DNA of 59,004 nucleotides from Helicobacter anatolicus (GTDB lineage Bacteria > Campylobacterota > Campylobacteria > Campylobacterales > Helicobacteraceae). Under the pieces are notes generated by a model. The model worked only from the letters and a program-made list of their open reading frames with translations, did not search any database and had not been told where the DNA came from. Both the position numbers and the translations under genes were made by a program. Below, one piece after another: positions 8,116 through 17,442 of this stretch (the first letter of the stretch is position 1; the number at the start of each line of letters is the position of its first letter). The stretch is taken from contig NZ_JAJTMY010000005.1 of the NCBI RefSeq assembly GCF_021300615.1, positions 1-59,004 on the forward strand. Direction: 5' to 3'.

Positions 8116-8805
8116 ATGATTATTGGTATCATTGGGGCTATGCAAGAAGAAATCACCCCTTTATTAAAAATGTTTCAAGATTACAAAATTCATAAAATTG
8201 CAAATAATACTTTTTATGAAATCACCCATAAAAATATTAAAATTTTTATTGCTTATAGCAAAATTGGTAAAGTGCATGCAAGTATTACCGCCACTACACT
8301 CATTACACTTTTTAAATGTGAAAAAATCATTTTTAGTGGAGTTGCAGGAGGCTTGCATCCTGATTTAAAAGTGGGAGATTTACTGCTTGCAACAAAACTT
8401 TGTCAGCATGATGTAGATATCAGTGCTTTTGGTCACCCCCTAGGCTTTATCCCTGAAAGTAGTATTTATATTACAACAGATTCTACACTCAACAATCTTG
8501 CTAAACAAATTGCACAAAAAAAGGGGATTTTACTAAAAGAAGGAGTTATTGCTTCTGGAGATCAATTTATCCACGATGCCAATAAAAAACATTTTCTCAT
8601 TAAAGAGTTCAAAGCAGATGCTGTTGAAATGGAAGGTGCTGCTGTAGCAGTAGTATGCAATCTTTTTAATATACCATTTTGCATTTTTAGATCCATTAGT
8701 GATAGCGCAGATCAAGAAGCAGATATTAGCTTTGATACTTTTTTAGAACAAGCAGCAAATACTTCAGCAATTTTTGTTAAAGAAATTATAGAAGCATTAG
8801 TATGA
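8116..8805 (+). CDS. mtnN: MTA/SAH nucleosidase
   Basis: A 229-residue nucleosidase (Pfs) that hydrolyses methylthioadenosine and S-adenosylhomocysteine; in Helicobacter and Campylobacter it also cleaves 6-amino-6-deoxyfutalosine in the alternative menaquinone route. The sequence shows IIGIIGAMQEEI at the start, FSGVAGGLHPDLKVGD for ribose/phosphate-site contacts, IASGDQFI, VEMEGAAVAVV with the catalytic glutamates, and FRSISDSAD with the catalytic aspartate. The length is typical. It starts nine bases after fabD and overlaps the next gene by four bases (ATGA), so translation is likely coupled. Confidence 0.96.
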   Translation: MIIGIIGAMQEEITPLLKMFQDYKIHKIANNTFYEITHKNIKIFIAYSKIGKVHASITATTLITLFKCEKIIFSGVAGGLHPDLKVGDLLLATKLCQHDVDISAFGHPLGFIPESSIYITTDSTLNNLAKQIAQKKGILLKEGVIASGDQFIHDANKKHFLIKEFKADAVEMEGAAVAVVCNLFNIPFCIFRSISDSADQEADISFDTFLEQAANTSAIFVKEIIEALV

Positions 8806-9278
8806 AAAAATCCCCTCTTCATTCATCAAAATCTATGCAACCTGCCTTTAGTATGATAGAACTTGTTTTTGTTATTGTGATTTTAGGAATCATTGCAAGT
8901 ATTGCTATTCCACGATTTTCACTCACGCGCAGTGATGCACAATACGCTGCAATCCTTGCAGACACACAAAATATCCTCAATGCAATGCAACAAAAATTTA
9001 TACTAGAAGATCTACAATCCTCCCAACTTAACGGCAATACAATTATGCAAACAACAGGGCTTAGCCCCACAAGATGGATTGCCACAAATACAGGCGTAAA
9101 ACTTGCAAAAAACAATGCTATTGACATGCAAAATAACTGCCTATCCATTGATTTTATATCCAACAACCTTGTTTTAAAAGTAGATTCCACTATCACTTCG
9201 CCACTTTGTCAAAAACTTCTAATAGCTTATCCCACACCAATTACAATCCCTCTTGAAACTTCCAGCATCAAATTCTAA
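8802..9278 (+). CDS. type IV pilin-like / pseudopilin protein
   Basis: A 158-residue protein with a class III prepilin signal: a short charged leader, cleavage between Ala and Phe in QPAFSMIELVFVIVILGI, Glu at mature position +5, and a single hydrophobic helix of about 20 residues. The -1 residue is Ala rather than the usual Gly, which some pseudopilins tolerate. Two Cys occur in the C-terminal domain (NNCLSID, SPLCQ) and could form a disulfide. It begins inside the mtnN stop codon and overlaps the next pseudopilin gene. H. pylori lacks type IV pili, so a role in a type II-like or competence pseudopilus is inferred. The globular part was not recognised. Confidence 0.8.
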   Translation: MKKSPLHSSKSMQPAFSMIELVFVIVILGIIASIAIPRFSLTRSDAQYAAILADTQNILNAMQQKFILEDLQSSQLNGNTIMQTTGLSPTRWIATNTGVKLAKNNAIDMQNNCLSIDFISNNLVLKVDSTITSPLCQKLLIAYPTPITIPLETSSIKF

Positions 9279-9687
9279 CGCTTTTATTTTATTAGAAACA
9301 CTCTTTGTGATTCTACTTTTAGGCATCATTGGTATTTTTATACTAAAACATGCCTCTTTTAAAGAAACACTTTGCAATTATCGCATCACACAAAATCTAC
9401 AAAATTTTCAAAATCATCTTGCAAATCTTTTCACCACTGCATATTTTGCAAGAAAATCTGTGCAAATCCAAGATATTCAAACTATTTTTAACCAACACAA
9501 TATCAAAAATACCCCGCAATGCTCCCTACTCCTTGATCCAAAAAAACTCATTATCAATGTCAAAAACCACAACCTAAAAACCATCTTTTATATCACGCCA
9601 AAAAATCTCGCCACACATCCACAAATAAAATGTCTTTTTAGCAATTCTCTTTGCAAAAAAATCCATCATCGCATATCTAATAAATAA
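9253..9687 (+). CDS. second pseudopilin-like protein
   Basis: A 144-residue protein beginning with SNAFILLETLFVILLLGIIG: an Ala-Phe cleavage point, Glu at +5 and a hydrophobic helix, as in prepilins. The rest is basic, with Cys pairs (FKETLCN, PQCSLL, KCLFSNSLC). The start TTG lies 26 bases inside the preceding pseudopilin gene and no good ribosome site is visible, so it probably depends on translation of the gene before. Together the two may form a minor pseudopilin pair. Base composition is more A/C-rich than the neighbours. The product is hypothetical beyond the signal. Confidence 0.65.
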   Translation: MKLPASNSNAFILLETLFVILLLGIIGIFILKHASFKETLCNYRITQNLQNFQNHLANLFTTAYFARKSVQIQDIQTIFNQHNIKNTPQCSLLLDPKKLIINVKNHNLKTIFYITPKNLATHPQIKCLFSNSLCKKIHHRISNK

Positions 9688-9736
9688 AAAAATAAATGCT
9701 AAAATAACTTACTAACATTAATAAAAAAGGAAGGTT

Positions 9737-11170
9737 ATGGAGTCTATACAATCCCAAATTAAAGATTTTTTTGAATTTTGTGAAAAAAATGAAGTAGAGT
9801 TTGTAGATTTTAGATTTAGTGATATCAAAGGGGTTTGGCACCATCTTGCCTACCATATTAATGCAATTGAGGAGGAAATGTTTCAAGAGGGTATCCCTTT
9901 TGATGCAAGTTCTATGCAAGGTTGGCAACCAATAGAAAAATCTGATATGCTATTAAAACCAGATTTAGTCAGATATTTTATCGACCCCTTTAGTGCAGAT
10001 TCTACCGCTATTGTGTTTTGTGATATTTGGGATATCTACAACAATACTCCTTATGAAAAATGCCCTAGAAGTATCGCAAAAAAAGCAATGGCCTACCTCA
10101 AAGAAACAGGAATTGGTGATCAAGTATTTATCGGTGCAGAAAATGAATTTTTTATTTTTGATGATGTGAGAATCAAAGATTCTGTGAATTCACAATACTA
10201 TGAGATTGATAGCGAAGAAGGGGAATGGAAAAGAGATAAAGCAATGGAAAATGGCATTAATATCGGGCATCGTGCTGGTACTAAAGGTGGATATTTTCCC
10301 GTCCCTCCTGTAGATAGCATGGTAGATATTCGTGCAGAAATTGTGAAGGTATTGCATCAAGTGGGACTTGAGACTTTTGTAGTCCATCATGAAGTAGCAC
10401 AAGGACAAGGAGAAATTGGCGTAAAATTTGGAGACTTATTAGAAACTGCAGACAATGTGCAAAAACTCAAATATGTCGTAAAAATGGTTGCTCACCTCAA
10501 TGGAAAAACCGCTACTTTTATGCCAAAACCCCTATATGGTGATAATGGAAGTGGAATGCATACCCATGTAAGCATTTGGAAAAATCAAAAAAATATTTTT
10601 TCTGGAAATCAATACCAAAACCTCAGTCAAGACGCATTATATTTTTTAGGCGGTGTGTTAAAACATGCAAGATCAGCCGCTGCCTTTACTAATGCCTCTG
10701 CAAATTCTTTTAAAAGATTAATCCCAGGGTTTGAAGCACCCTCTATCCTCACATATTCCGCCAACAACCGCAGTGCTAGTGTAAGGATTCCCTACAATAG
10801 TAAAGGCAAAAGTGCGCGTCTAGAATTTAGATTCCCAGATAGCTCTGCAAACCCCTATCTTGCATTTTGTGCTATTCTCATGGCAGGACTTGATGGCATG
10901 CAACAAAAAATTGATGCAGGTAACCCTATGGATATCAATCTCTTCAAACTCACTCTTAATGAAATCAGAGAAAAAGGTATCAAACAAATGCCTCATACCC
11001 TAAGAACCGCTCTTGAAGAAATGCTTCTTGATCGCGAATATCTCAAACAAGGTAATGTCTTTAGTGAAGATTTTATCCAAACTTATAAAGATGTAAAATT
11101 TAGAACAGAAGTATGGCCTATTGAAGCTCGCCCTCATCCTTATGAATTTATCATGACTTATTCTTGCTAA
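9737..11170 (+). CDS. glnA: glutamine synthetase, type I
   Basis: A 477-residue enzyme making glutamine from glutamate, ammonia and ATP, the main ammonia-assimilation step. Motifs in order: [14 protein letters not shown], the Asp50-loop-like [11 protein letters not shown], metal-binding [22 protein letters not shown], the ATP loop [10 protein letters not shown] and [15 protein letters not shown]. At the site where E. coli has the adenylylated tyrosine (NLYDLP), this protein has NLFKLT, so the tyrosine is replaced by Phe and adenylylation control should be absent; the same was reported for H. pylori. The ATG follows AAGGAAGGTT. A terminator follows immediately, so it is probably monocistronic. 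Confidence 0.97.
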   Translation: MESIQSQIKDFFEFCEKNEVEFVDFRFSDIKGVWHHLAYHINAIEEEMFQEGIPFDASSMQGWQPIEKSDMLLKPDLVRYFIDPFSADSTAIVFCDIWDIYNNTPYEKCPRSIAKKAMAYLKETGIGDQVFIGAENEFFIFDDVRIKDSVNSQYYEIDSEEGEWKRDKAMENGINIGHRAGTKGGYFPVPPVDSMVDIRAEIVKVLHQVGLETFVVHHEVAQGQGEIGVKFGDLLETADNVQKLKYVVKMVAHLNGKTATFMPKPLYGDNGSGMHTHVSIWKNQKNIFSGNQYQNLSQDALYFLGGVLKHARSAAAFTNASANSFKRLIPGFEAPSILTYSANNRSASVRIPYNSKGKSARLEFRFPDSSANPYLAFCAILMAGLDGMQQKIDAGNPMDINLFKLTLNEIREKGIKQMPHTLRTALEEMLLDREYLKQGNVFSEDFIQTYKDVKFRTEVWPIEARPHPYEFIMTYSC

Positions 11171-11183
11171 TTTCAAGCTGCTC

Positions 11184-11227
11184 TCCCTTATTTTTTAATA
11201 TATAAAATATAAGGGGAATCTTTTTTT
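11184..11227 (+). terminator. terminator of glnA
   Basis: TCCCTTAT... pairs with ...ATAAGGGGA, extended by TTTT/AAAA, followed by TTTTTTT at 11221-11227. It begins 13 bases after the glnA stop. Confidence 0.75.
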
Positions 11228-11349
11228 ATATTACCTCAACAGATTTTTTACTTACGAAATTTTTTTACTCAACAGGATTTATGTATTTTCTTGCAAATAT
11301 CTTCAAAAATCAAATATTTTCCTTAAATTTTACCTATTTAATTAACTAA

Positions 11350-11364
11350 TGGAACACTTATTGC
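11350..11364 (+). promoter_or_regulatory. sigma-54 promoter of flgE
   Basis: TGGAAC-ACTTA-TTGC matches the -24/-12 consensus TGGCAC-N5-TTGC. It ends 34 bases before the flgE start codon, which fits RpoN-dependent transcription of the hook gene in this group. Confidence 0.85.
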
Positions 11365-11398
11365 TTTTATTTTACAAATTTTTTATAAGGATTTGAAT

Positions 11399-13549
11399 AT
11401 GTTACGATCACTTTGGTCTGGTGTAAGTGGTATGCAGGCACACCAAATAGCACTTGATGTAGAAAGCAACAATATCGCAAATGTCAATACTGTGGGATTT
11501 AAATACTCTAGAGCATCATTTGTTGATATGATATCACAAACCAAGCTTATGGCAACTTCTCCTTATCAAAATGGACTAGGTGGGCAGAATGATTTTTCCA
11601 TCGGCCTTGGAGTAGGGGTAAACAGTACAACAAAAGTTTTTTCTCAAGGTAATACGCAAAATACAGATGTAAAAACAGATCTTGCAATCAATGGTGAAGG
11701 ATTTTTTATTATTAGTCCCGATAGAGGTGTTTCACAAAATTTTACAAGAGATGGACAATTTTTATTTGATGCAAATGGAAATCTCGTAACCTCTGGAGGT
11801 TATGTCGTACAAGGATGGCTCAAAGATGATTTCAAGAATGCTTCAAAAATGACAGAAGATGACTTTTTTAAAGTGGACAATACTAAACCAATCCAAAATA
11901 TTCAAATCGACCCTGCAATGGTTATGCCTGCACGCGCAAGTAGTAAAATCTCATTAAGAGCAAATCTTAATGCTGGAAGACATGCAGAGCAAATTGCGAA
12001 TTCTTTTGCATTAGATTCTACGACAAAAACCCCTGCTGATGGTGTAAATCCTATTTATGATTCTGATACCACTCTCACACAAAAAGCTGAAGATTTTGGT
12101 GCATTATTTAATCAAAATGGAGATGCATTTGGCCTAACAGAAAATCAAGGAATTTGGATAAGCTATAAAACTGCTGAAATGACTAATGAAATTGAAGATT
12201 CTGATGAAGAAAGCATGATTGAAATCAATGATACTCGTATTTCTTTTACTAACGATTCTGCAACCACTGGCATTTCTTCTTTAGTTGCGGCACAAAATGC
12301 TGTCAATGCACTCAAAGATCAAACCGGTGTAGAGGCTTTTATTGATAATAATATGTTGAGACTACAAAATAAAAATGATCTTGATGGTGATGAGCGTGTA
12401 AAAAATATTCGTATCACTATGGATGGAACTGGTGCTTTTGCAAACTTTTTAGAAGGTGATGCGGATATTACATCATTCAGATATCGCTACACCACTTCAG
12501 GAAGTCCTGATTCTGGAACAGGACAATTCAGAACTACAGAAGATTTACGCGCATTAATGCAATATGATGCAAACCTTATTAAAGATCCATCACAACCCTA
12601 TGCAGACAGCACTGCAAGCGTTTCTGTAAAACTAAATGAATATGGTATGTTTGAAATTATTAATAAAGATAATGGTGATGAAATCAAGCAAAATCTCAAT
12701 ATTTTTGTAAGTAGCTATGCTTCTGAAAATGTCACAAGCAATATTTTATTTAAAGATACAATGAGAGCACTTAATACTGCGGCACTTGTGGAAGGTGGGG
12801 TATCTGCATCCACTGCAAAAATCACTCATGCTATTCATAGTACAAGTGTAGATATTGTAGATAGTTTGGGTACAAAACATATGATTCGATTTGAGTTTTA
12901 CAAGACTAATCAAGCAGAATGGAGTTTTAGGGCCATTGTTCCTGAACCATCTGAAATTTATGGTGCATCACCATCTCGTCCTAATATCTTTGAAGGTGGA
13001 ACCGTAAAATTCAACTCTGATGGAAGTTTAGCAGGAATGAACCCACCAATCATTCAATTTGACCCCAAAAATGGTGCAGATGCGCCACAAAGAATTGATC
13101 TAGCATTTGGAAAAAGTGGTGGTTTTGGTGGACTTACCAGCGTAGATAAACAATCCGAAACTTACGCAATCAGCCAAAATGGCTACCAGGCAGGAGATTT
13201 AGTAGATATCCGATTTGACTCTAATGGCTCATTATTAGGTGGATTTAGCAATGGAAAAACTGTAGCACTTGCACAAGTAGCACTTGCTAACTTTGCCAAC
13301 AACGCTGGCTTACAGGCCATTGGTGAAAATGTTTTCTCTACAAGTGGTAACTCTGGGGATCCTATCATAGGTGCAGCAAATACAGGAAGAAGAGGTAGTG
13401 TTTCAGGATCAAAACTTGAAATGAGTAATGTGGATTTAAGCCGTAGTCTCACACAATTAATCGTTGTTCAAAGAGGATTCCAAGCAAACTCCAAAGCTGT
13501 AACAACTTCTGATCAAGTTCTCAACACTCTATTAAATCTAAAACAATAA
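11399..13549 (+). CDS. flgE: flagellar hook protein FlgE
   Basis: A 716-residue hook subunit, the size usual in Helicobacter (718 in H. pylori). The N-terminus MLRSLWSGVSGMQAHQ with SNNIANVNTVGFKYS is the rod/hook family signature that forms the D0 coiled-coil, and the C-terminus MSNVDLSRSLTQLIVVQRG closes it. The long middle part is the variable, surface-exposed hook domain. I chose the ATG at 11399 over a TTG two codons upstream because AAGGA sits eight bases before the ATG. A sigma-54 promoter precedes it and a hairpin follows it. It is a single-gene unit. Confidence 0.97.
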   Translation: MLRSLWSGVSGMQAHQIALDVESNNIANVNTVGFKYSRASFVDMISQTKLMATSPYQNGLGGQNDFSIGLGVGVNSTTKVFSQGNTQNTDVKTDLAINGEGFFIISPDRGVSQNFTRDGQFLFDANGNLVTSGGYVVQGWLKDDFKNASKMTEDDFFKVDNTKPIQNIQIDPAMVMPARASSKISLRANLNAGRHAEQIANSFALDSTTKTPADGVNPIYDSDTTLTQKAEDFGALFNQNGDAFGLTENQGIWISYKTAEMTNEIEDSDEESMIEINDTRISFTNDSATTGISSLVAAQNAVNALKDQTGVEAFIDNNMLRLQNKNDLDGDERVKNIRITMDGTGAFANFLEGDADITSFRYRYTTSGSPDSGTGQFRTTEDLRALMQYDANLIKDPSQPYADSTASVSVKLNEYGMFEIINKDNGDEIKQNLNIFVSSYASENVTSNILFKDTMRALNTAALVEGGVSASTAKITHAIHSTSVDIVDSLGTKHMIRFEFYKTNQAEWSFRAIVPEPSEIYGASPSRPNIFEGGTVKFNSDGSLAGMNPPIIQFDPKNGADAPQRIDLAFGKSGGFGGLTSVDKQSETYAISQNGYQAGDLVDIRFDSNGSLLGGFSNGKTVALAQVALANFANNAGLQAIGENVFSTSGNSGDPIIGAANTGRRGSVSGSKLEMSNVDLSRSLTQLIVVQRGFQANSKAVTTSDQVLNTLLNLKQ

Positions 13550-13557
13550 TTTTTTAA

Positions 13558-13574
13558 AGCATCTTAAAGATGCT
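13558..13574 (+). terminator. hairpin after flgE
   Basis: AGCATCTT and AAGATGCT separated by one A, eight bases after the flgE stop, followed by CTTAATATTTTG. The T-run is weak. On the other strand it is followed by a T/A run and could also stop argJ transcripts. Confidence 0.5.
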
Positions 13575-13601
13575 CTTAATATTTTGCGGATTTAAAACTT
13601 C

Positions 13602-14819
13602 TTAACTCCTGTAATCCGCATTAATTTTTACATACTCATAACCTAAATCACATCCATAAGCTAAATATCTCGCCTCACCAATGCCCAAATTACATCGAAT
13701 CAAAAAGGTTTCTTTTTGCATTTGCAAACTTGCTTTTTTTTCATTTTCTTTATCAAATAAAATTACACCTTTATCATAAACTAAAACATCACCAATAAAA
13801 ATTTGCAATTTTTTTGCATCGCAAGTAATTTGACTAGCGCCAATTGTCGAAGCGATACGCCCCCAATTTGGATCCCCCCCAAAAATTGCTGTTTTTACAA
13901 GCAGGGAATTGCTAAGCGCTTTTGCTGCCTTCATAGCCTCAAAATCATTCTTTGCCTCGCACACTTCAAAACCAACAAGCTTTGTGCTCCCCTCACCATC
14001 TCTTACAATATCTTTTGCTAGCTTTTCCATCACCATAATTAAAACTTCTTTAAAAATTTCAAGGTCTATATCATCTACTTTTGCACTTTGTAATAACATC
14101 ACTGTATCATTTGTACTCATGTCTCCATCTACACTAATAGTATTAAAGGTTTTTTCCACGCACTCTTCTAATAATGTCTGCGTTTTTTCTTGTGGCAATT
14201 TTGCATCCGTAGTAATAAAACATAACATTGTTGCCATTGATGGCTGTATCATCCCTGCACCCTTTGCCATAGCACCGATTCTAAATCTCTTACCATCAGG
14301 ACAAACAACTTCAAAAGCTACTTCTTTTTCGTAACGATCTGTCGTCATAATTGCTTGAGCTGCACGAAAATGAGAATCTTCATCTTTGTTTATAAAATTT
14401 ATATGGCAAAAACTCTCAATAATCTTTTCTTTCGGCAAATAACATCCAATAACCCCTGTGCTACACATAATTGGATTTTGAATCTGTGGATATTTTTCTT
14501 GTAACTTTTCCATAATCTCACAAACATCATCCACTCCTCTTTGTCCTGTCATAGCATTTGCATTCTTTGTATTAATCAAAATAAAATTACTCTTTTTACC
14601 ATGAACATAATTTTTAAAATGTACAATAGGAGCGGCTTGAAATTTATTTTTTGTAAAAGTTGCATAAACCATGCAAGGCTCCTGCATAAAAATATACCCT
14701 ATATCAAGCTTAGGATTGCCATTACTATCCAACTTTCTAAGCCCTGCACTATACCCATCAGCCACAAAACCTTCTGGGGCACATACCCCTTTTTTTATCG
14801 GATAAATCTCATATTCCAT
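13602..14819 (-). CDS. argJ: glutamate N-acetyltransferase / amino-acid acetyltransferase
   Basis: A 405-residue ornithine acetyltransferase of the arginine pathway. It transfers acetyl from N-acetylornithine to glutamate, recycling acetyl groups, and may also use acetyl-CoA. The self-cleavage and nucleophile site is visible in [21 protein letters not shown] (the Thr of MATML splits the precursor into alpha and beta chains). Other family segments are [36 protein letters not shown]-like [14 protein letters not shown] and [10 protein letters not shown]. The length is typical. It stands alone between convergent flgE and a divergent repeat-protein gene. Many Helicobacter, including H. pylori, lack arginine synthesis, so this marks a more prototrophic species. 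Confidence 0.93.
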   Translation of the reverse strand: MEYEIYPIKKGVCAPEGFVADGYSAGLRKLDSNGNPKLDIGYIFMQEPCMVYATFTKNKFQAAPIVHFKNYVHGKKSNFILINTKNANAMTGQRGVDDVCEIMEKLQEKYPQIQNPIMCSTGVIGCYLPKEKIIESFCHINFINKDEDSHFRAAQAIMTTDRYEKEVAFEVVCPDGKRFRIGAMAKGAGMIQPSMATMLCFITTDAKLPQEKTQTLLEECVEKTFNTISVDGDMSTNDTVMLLQSAKVDDIDLEIFKEVLIMVMEKLAKDIVRDGEGSTKLVGFEVCEAKNDFEAMKAAKALSNSLLVKTAIFGGDPNWGRIASTIGASQITCDAKKLQIFIGDVLVYDKGVILFDKENEKKASLQMQKETFLIRCNLGIGEARYLAYGCDLGYEYVKINADYRS

Positions 14820-14929
14820 TATTTTTTCCTTAAGAAAACTTTTATTTTGGCGATTATATCTTATTTAAAACTTTTATTTTTGTAATTTTTTAAATACAAT
14901 TAGACTTTTTAATATTTGATAGAGGCGCA

Positions 14930-16852
14930 ATGATTAAAAAAATTTTTGGAATTTTATTGTTAGCTTTGGTAACACAAGCAGCTACTATCGATCCAGCATA
15001 TAGCGATGGATATAGCGATGGATATAGCGATGGACTAAATACCTTTCTTTATCAAGATGAAGTTTTTTTACTCAAAAAAAACAATCAGTCCCAAGCCTAT
15101 GAAGAAGGATATCGTCGAGGGTATCAAGAAGGATTCAATCAACCACAAGCATCAATTGACACTTCGTTTGAAACTCTACCTCCTGATCCCAAAGAAGAGA
15201 AAAAAAGAAAACAAAAAGAAAAAGAAGAGAAAGCACGTAAGGCAAAAGAAGCAAAGGAAGCAAAAAAGCGTGAACTGGAAGAGAAAAAACGCCTAGAAAA
15301 AGAAAGAAAACAAAAAGAAAAAGAAGAGAAAGCACGTAAGGCAAAAGAAGCAAAGGAAGCAAAAAAGCGTGAACTGGAAGAGAAAAAACAAAAAGGAAAA
15401 TCAACCAATACAAATCAATCAATCTCAAATGCCACAAGACCTGAAAATACAAGAACACAAAGATCCTATGCACAGCAAAATTATAATCCTATACCAACAA
15501 GACAAACTAATAACACTCGCTCCAATTATCCACAGACACAACAAAATATAAATAGACCCATAAATACACAACAAACTCAAAGAAATTTTCCTAATTCTAT
15601 GCCAAATACCACAAATCTACAAAATAATATAAAAACAAATTACCAAACCAATCCCTCACAATTCCAAGCACCAAACACCAATATAGATCCTTACCAACAA
15701 GGCTATCAAGAAGGCTATCATGATGGAAGCAAAAATACCTATGATACTTATCAAAAAATGTTTAATCTAGGCTATCAACAAGCTCTACGCCAAGGATATC
15801 GCCAAGGATATCAAGATGGAATCAAAAACTCCAATAAAACTGCTCAAACAAATTTTACCCCGAACTACCAACAAACCCCACAGGTTCAAATAAGAAACAA
15901 CTTAGCAAATCCAAATATTAATCAGCAAACCACACAACAACAACTTGCAAATAGAAATAGATCACAACAAACATTTACAAACACCCCTACACCAAATCAA
16001 ACAGAAGCTATTACACTTAACATGCACACTCCTTCTAATCCATTACAGGATAATAAACCCACTCTACCACAAAATAAAAAGCAAAATACTCTCTTAAAAT
16101 CTAAACAAGAAAATCCAAAAGAAGCAATACAAACAGAAAAAGAAACACAAAAACAGAAAAAAGAAGAACAAAAACGCTTAGCAAAAGAGCTGAAGGAAAA
16201 AGAGAAAGAAGAGAAAGAAGAGAAAGCCCGCTTAGCAAAACTTGAAAAAGAAAGAAAAAAACAGGAAAAAGAGGAACAAAAACGTCTAGAAAAAGAGAAA
16301 AAAGAAGCCGAGGAAGAAGACGATGATGACCAAAGAGATATATCCTTAATTTTAAGCATTGGTGGAGGCGTAGGATTTAACACAATACCCACAAAACAAA
16401 ATGAATTAAAATATTCAGGTAATTTTAATTTTGAAATTGGTGGCTTTAATTATTTTCATACATATTTTGGTATTCAATATTATTATGGCTTTAATAGTGG
16501 TTATTTTGAAATGACACAAGATTCTTCATTCTACAAAATCATTCATACAAATCACTCTTTTAATTTTGATTTGATATTACCTGTTTATAGCGCTTCTTCT
16601 ATTGCATTAGAGTTTTTACTAGGCGCTGGGGTTGGCATCAATATGGATTTTTACAACTATTCTGTGATGCCTGATATGATTTTTGACATTAGAGCAAATT
16701 TTGGTTTTAGAACAATGTTTTTTCAAGAATTTGGATTTGAAATCAAAACCCATATTCCTATCTGGGGTACAGATATCATTACAAAAACTTCCACTCCTTC
16801 CTTCACCCCCTATGATTTAGGAGTAAATTTTGTCTATATGAAACATTTTTAA
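14930..16852 (+). CDS. Lys/Glu-rich repeat protein with C-terminal barrel-like domain
   Basis: A 640-residue protein with a signal peptide (MIKKIFGILLLALVTQA), then YSDG x3, a GYRRGYQEG motif, a Lys/Glu-rich coiled-coil stretch of about 80 residues made of two 33-residue repeats, a long Gln/Asn/Thr-rich linker, a second set of GYQEGYHDG and GYRQGYQDG motifs near residue 260-300, a second Lys/Glu-rich stretch (about 400-465), and a final domain of about 165 residues with alternating beta strands ending in LGVNFVYMKHF. The terminal Phe and strand pattern resemble small Helicobacter outer-membrane proteins. It recalls the poly-E-rich protein of H. pylori in composition. The ATG follows GAGGCGCA. 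A surface anchor joined to a periplasmic or exposed coiled coil is my inference; no function is known. Confidence 0.6.
   Translation: MIKKIFGILLLALVTQAATIDPAYSDGYSDGYSDGLNTFLYQDEVFLLKKNNQSQAYEEGYRRGYQEGFNQPQASIDTSFETLPPDPKEEKKRKQKEKEEKARKAKEAKEAKKRELEEKKRLEKERKQKEKEEKARKAKEAKEAKKRELEEKKQKGKSTNTNQSISNATRPENTRTQRSYAQQNYNPIPTRQTNNTRSNYPQTQQNINRPINTQQTQRNFPNSMPNTTNLQNNIKTNYQTNPSQFQAPNTNIDPYQQGYQEGYHDGSKNTYDTYQKMFNLGYQQALRQGYRQGYQDGIKNSNKTAQTNFTPNYQQTPQVQIRNNLANPNINQQTTQQQLANRNRSQQTFTNTPTPNQTEAITLNMHTPSNPLQDNKPTLPQNKKQNTLLKSKQENPKEAIQTEKETQKQKKEEQKRLAKELKEKEKEEKEEKARLAKLEKERKKQEKEEQKRLEKEKKEAEEEDDDDQRDISLILSIGGGVGFNTIPTKQNELKYSGNFNFEIGGFNYFHTYFGIQYYYGFNSGYFEMTQDSSFYKIIHTNHSFNFDLILPVYSASSIALEFLLGAGVGINMDFYNYSVMPDMIFDIRANFGFRTMFFQEFGFEIKTHIPIWGTDIITKTSTPSFTPYDLGVNFVYMKHF
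15204..15389 (+). repeat. two 87-bp direct copies, 99-bp period
   Basis: Bases 15204-15290 recur at 15303-15389, essentially without change by eye. The 99-base period is 33 codons, so gain or loss of a copy keeps the frame. The copies encode the Lys/Glu-rich coiled coil. Confidence 0.9.
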
Positions 16853-16855
16853 ATC

Positions 16856-17248
16856 TCAACCCTCCACTCGATCTTTTTCTAGAAATTGCTCAAAAATAAC
16901 CCCATCAATACCCATTTGAGCAATTTCTTCAATTTCTTCAATTTCTTCAATAATATACAAGATCTTTACATCCAACATATAAGATTCTACAATTTTTTGA
17001 TACCTCTCTGGAGCTTTTTGCAACAAAACATACTTTGCGCCTAGACTTGCATACACCAATAAATCTTTTACACTATCAATACGCACCGCATAAGAAACAG
17101 AATTTTGTAAACAATGCCTAGATAAAGAATACATCTTATCATCACGAACATCAAACCACACTATCCCCTCCGTTCTTTCAATTTCCTCAATCTCGTTAAT
17201 TTTGCTAAATTTTTCCGAAGCAATTGCATAATATCCGACAATAATCAT
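16856..17248 (-). CDS. conserved hypothetical protein after rsmG/PP0621
   Basis: About 130 residues starting MIIVGYYAIASEKFSK. I chose this ATG because it overlaps the previous stop as ATGA and follows AAGGGA; a longer form would extend into the upstream gene. The body alternates beta and alpha segments (VWFDVRDDKMY, YAVRIDSVKDLLVYASLGAKYVLLQ, VKILYIIEEIEEIEEIAQMGIDGVIFEQ), which looks like a half or small TIM-barrel-like fold, but I recognise no catalytic motif. The position, last in the tat-queA-rsmG-PP0621 run, matches a hypothetical gene in H. pylori. A 9-base in-frame repeat codes for the EEI run. Confidence 0.7.
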   Translation of the reverse strand: MIIVGYYAIASEKFSKINEIEEIERTEGIVWFDVRDDKMYSLSRHCLQNSVSYAVRIDSVKDLLVYASLGAKYVLLQKAPERYQKIVESYMLDVKILYIIEEIEEIEEIAQMGIDGVIFEQFLEKDRVEG

Positions 17249-17442
17249 TGATTTTCCCTTTTGCATTTTTTGGAGCAATATACCCTACCCCCCTTATAAA
17301 ATGCCTCATTACTACTTATAAAAGTACCACACCCTTGGCACTCCAACATCACCAATTCTTGCGATGTCTTTTTCTTATTTTTACTACCGAAAAAATACCA
17401 AATCACTACACACACTAATGCAAATAAAACTAAATACTTCAA
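17245..17442 (-). CDS. PP0621-family small membrane-anchored Zn-ribbon-like protein
   Basis: A 65-residue protein with one N-terminal transmembrane helix (YLVLFALVCVVIWYFFG), a basic stretch, and a C-terminal four-cysteine cluster, CQGCGTFISSNEAF...YCSKKCK, that should bind a metal. This is the PP0621 family layout. The start is TTG, overlapping the rsmG stop (TTGA), with AAGG upstream. A homologue lies in the same place after gidB/rsmG in H. pylori. Function is unknown. Confidence 0.8.
   Translation of the reverse strand: MKYLVLFALVCVVIWYFFGSKNKKKTSQELVMLECQGCGTFISSNEAFYKGGRVYCSKKCKRENQ

Noticed and set aside
9677-9928. 83-codon minus-strand frame over the glnA start
   Set aside because: It runs opposite to glnA and its promoter with no support of its own.
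15135-15473. Open frames opposite the Lys/Glu-rich gene (also 15997-16392)
   Set aside because: They mirror the low-complexity coding strand and give Leu/Phe/Ser-rich runs without a start site.
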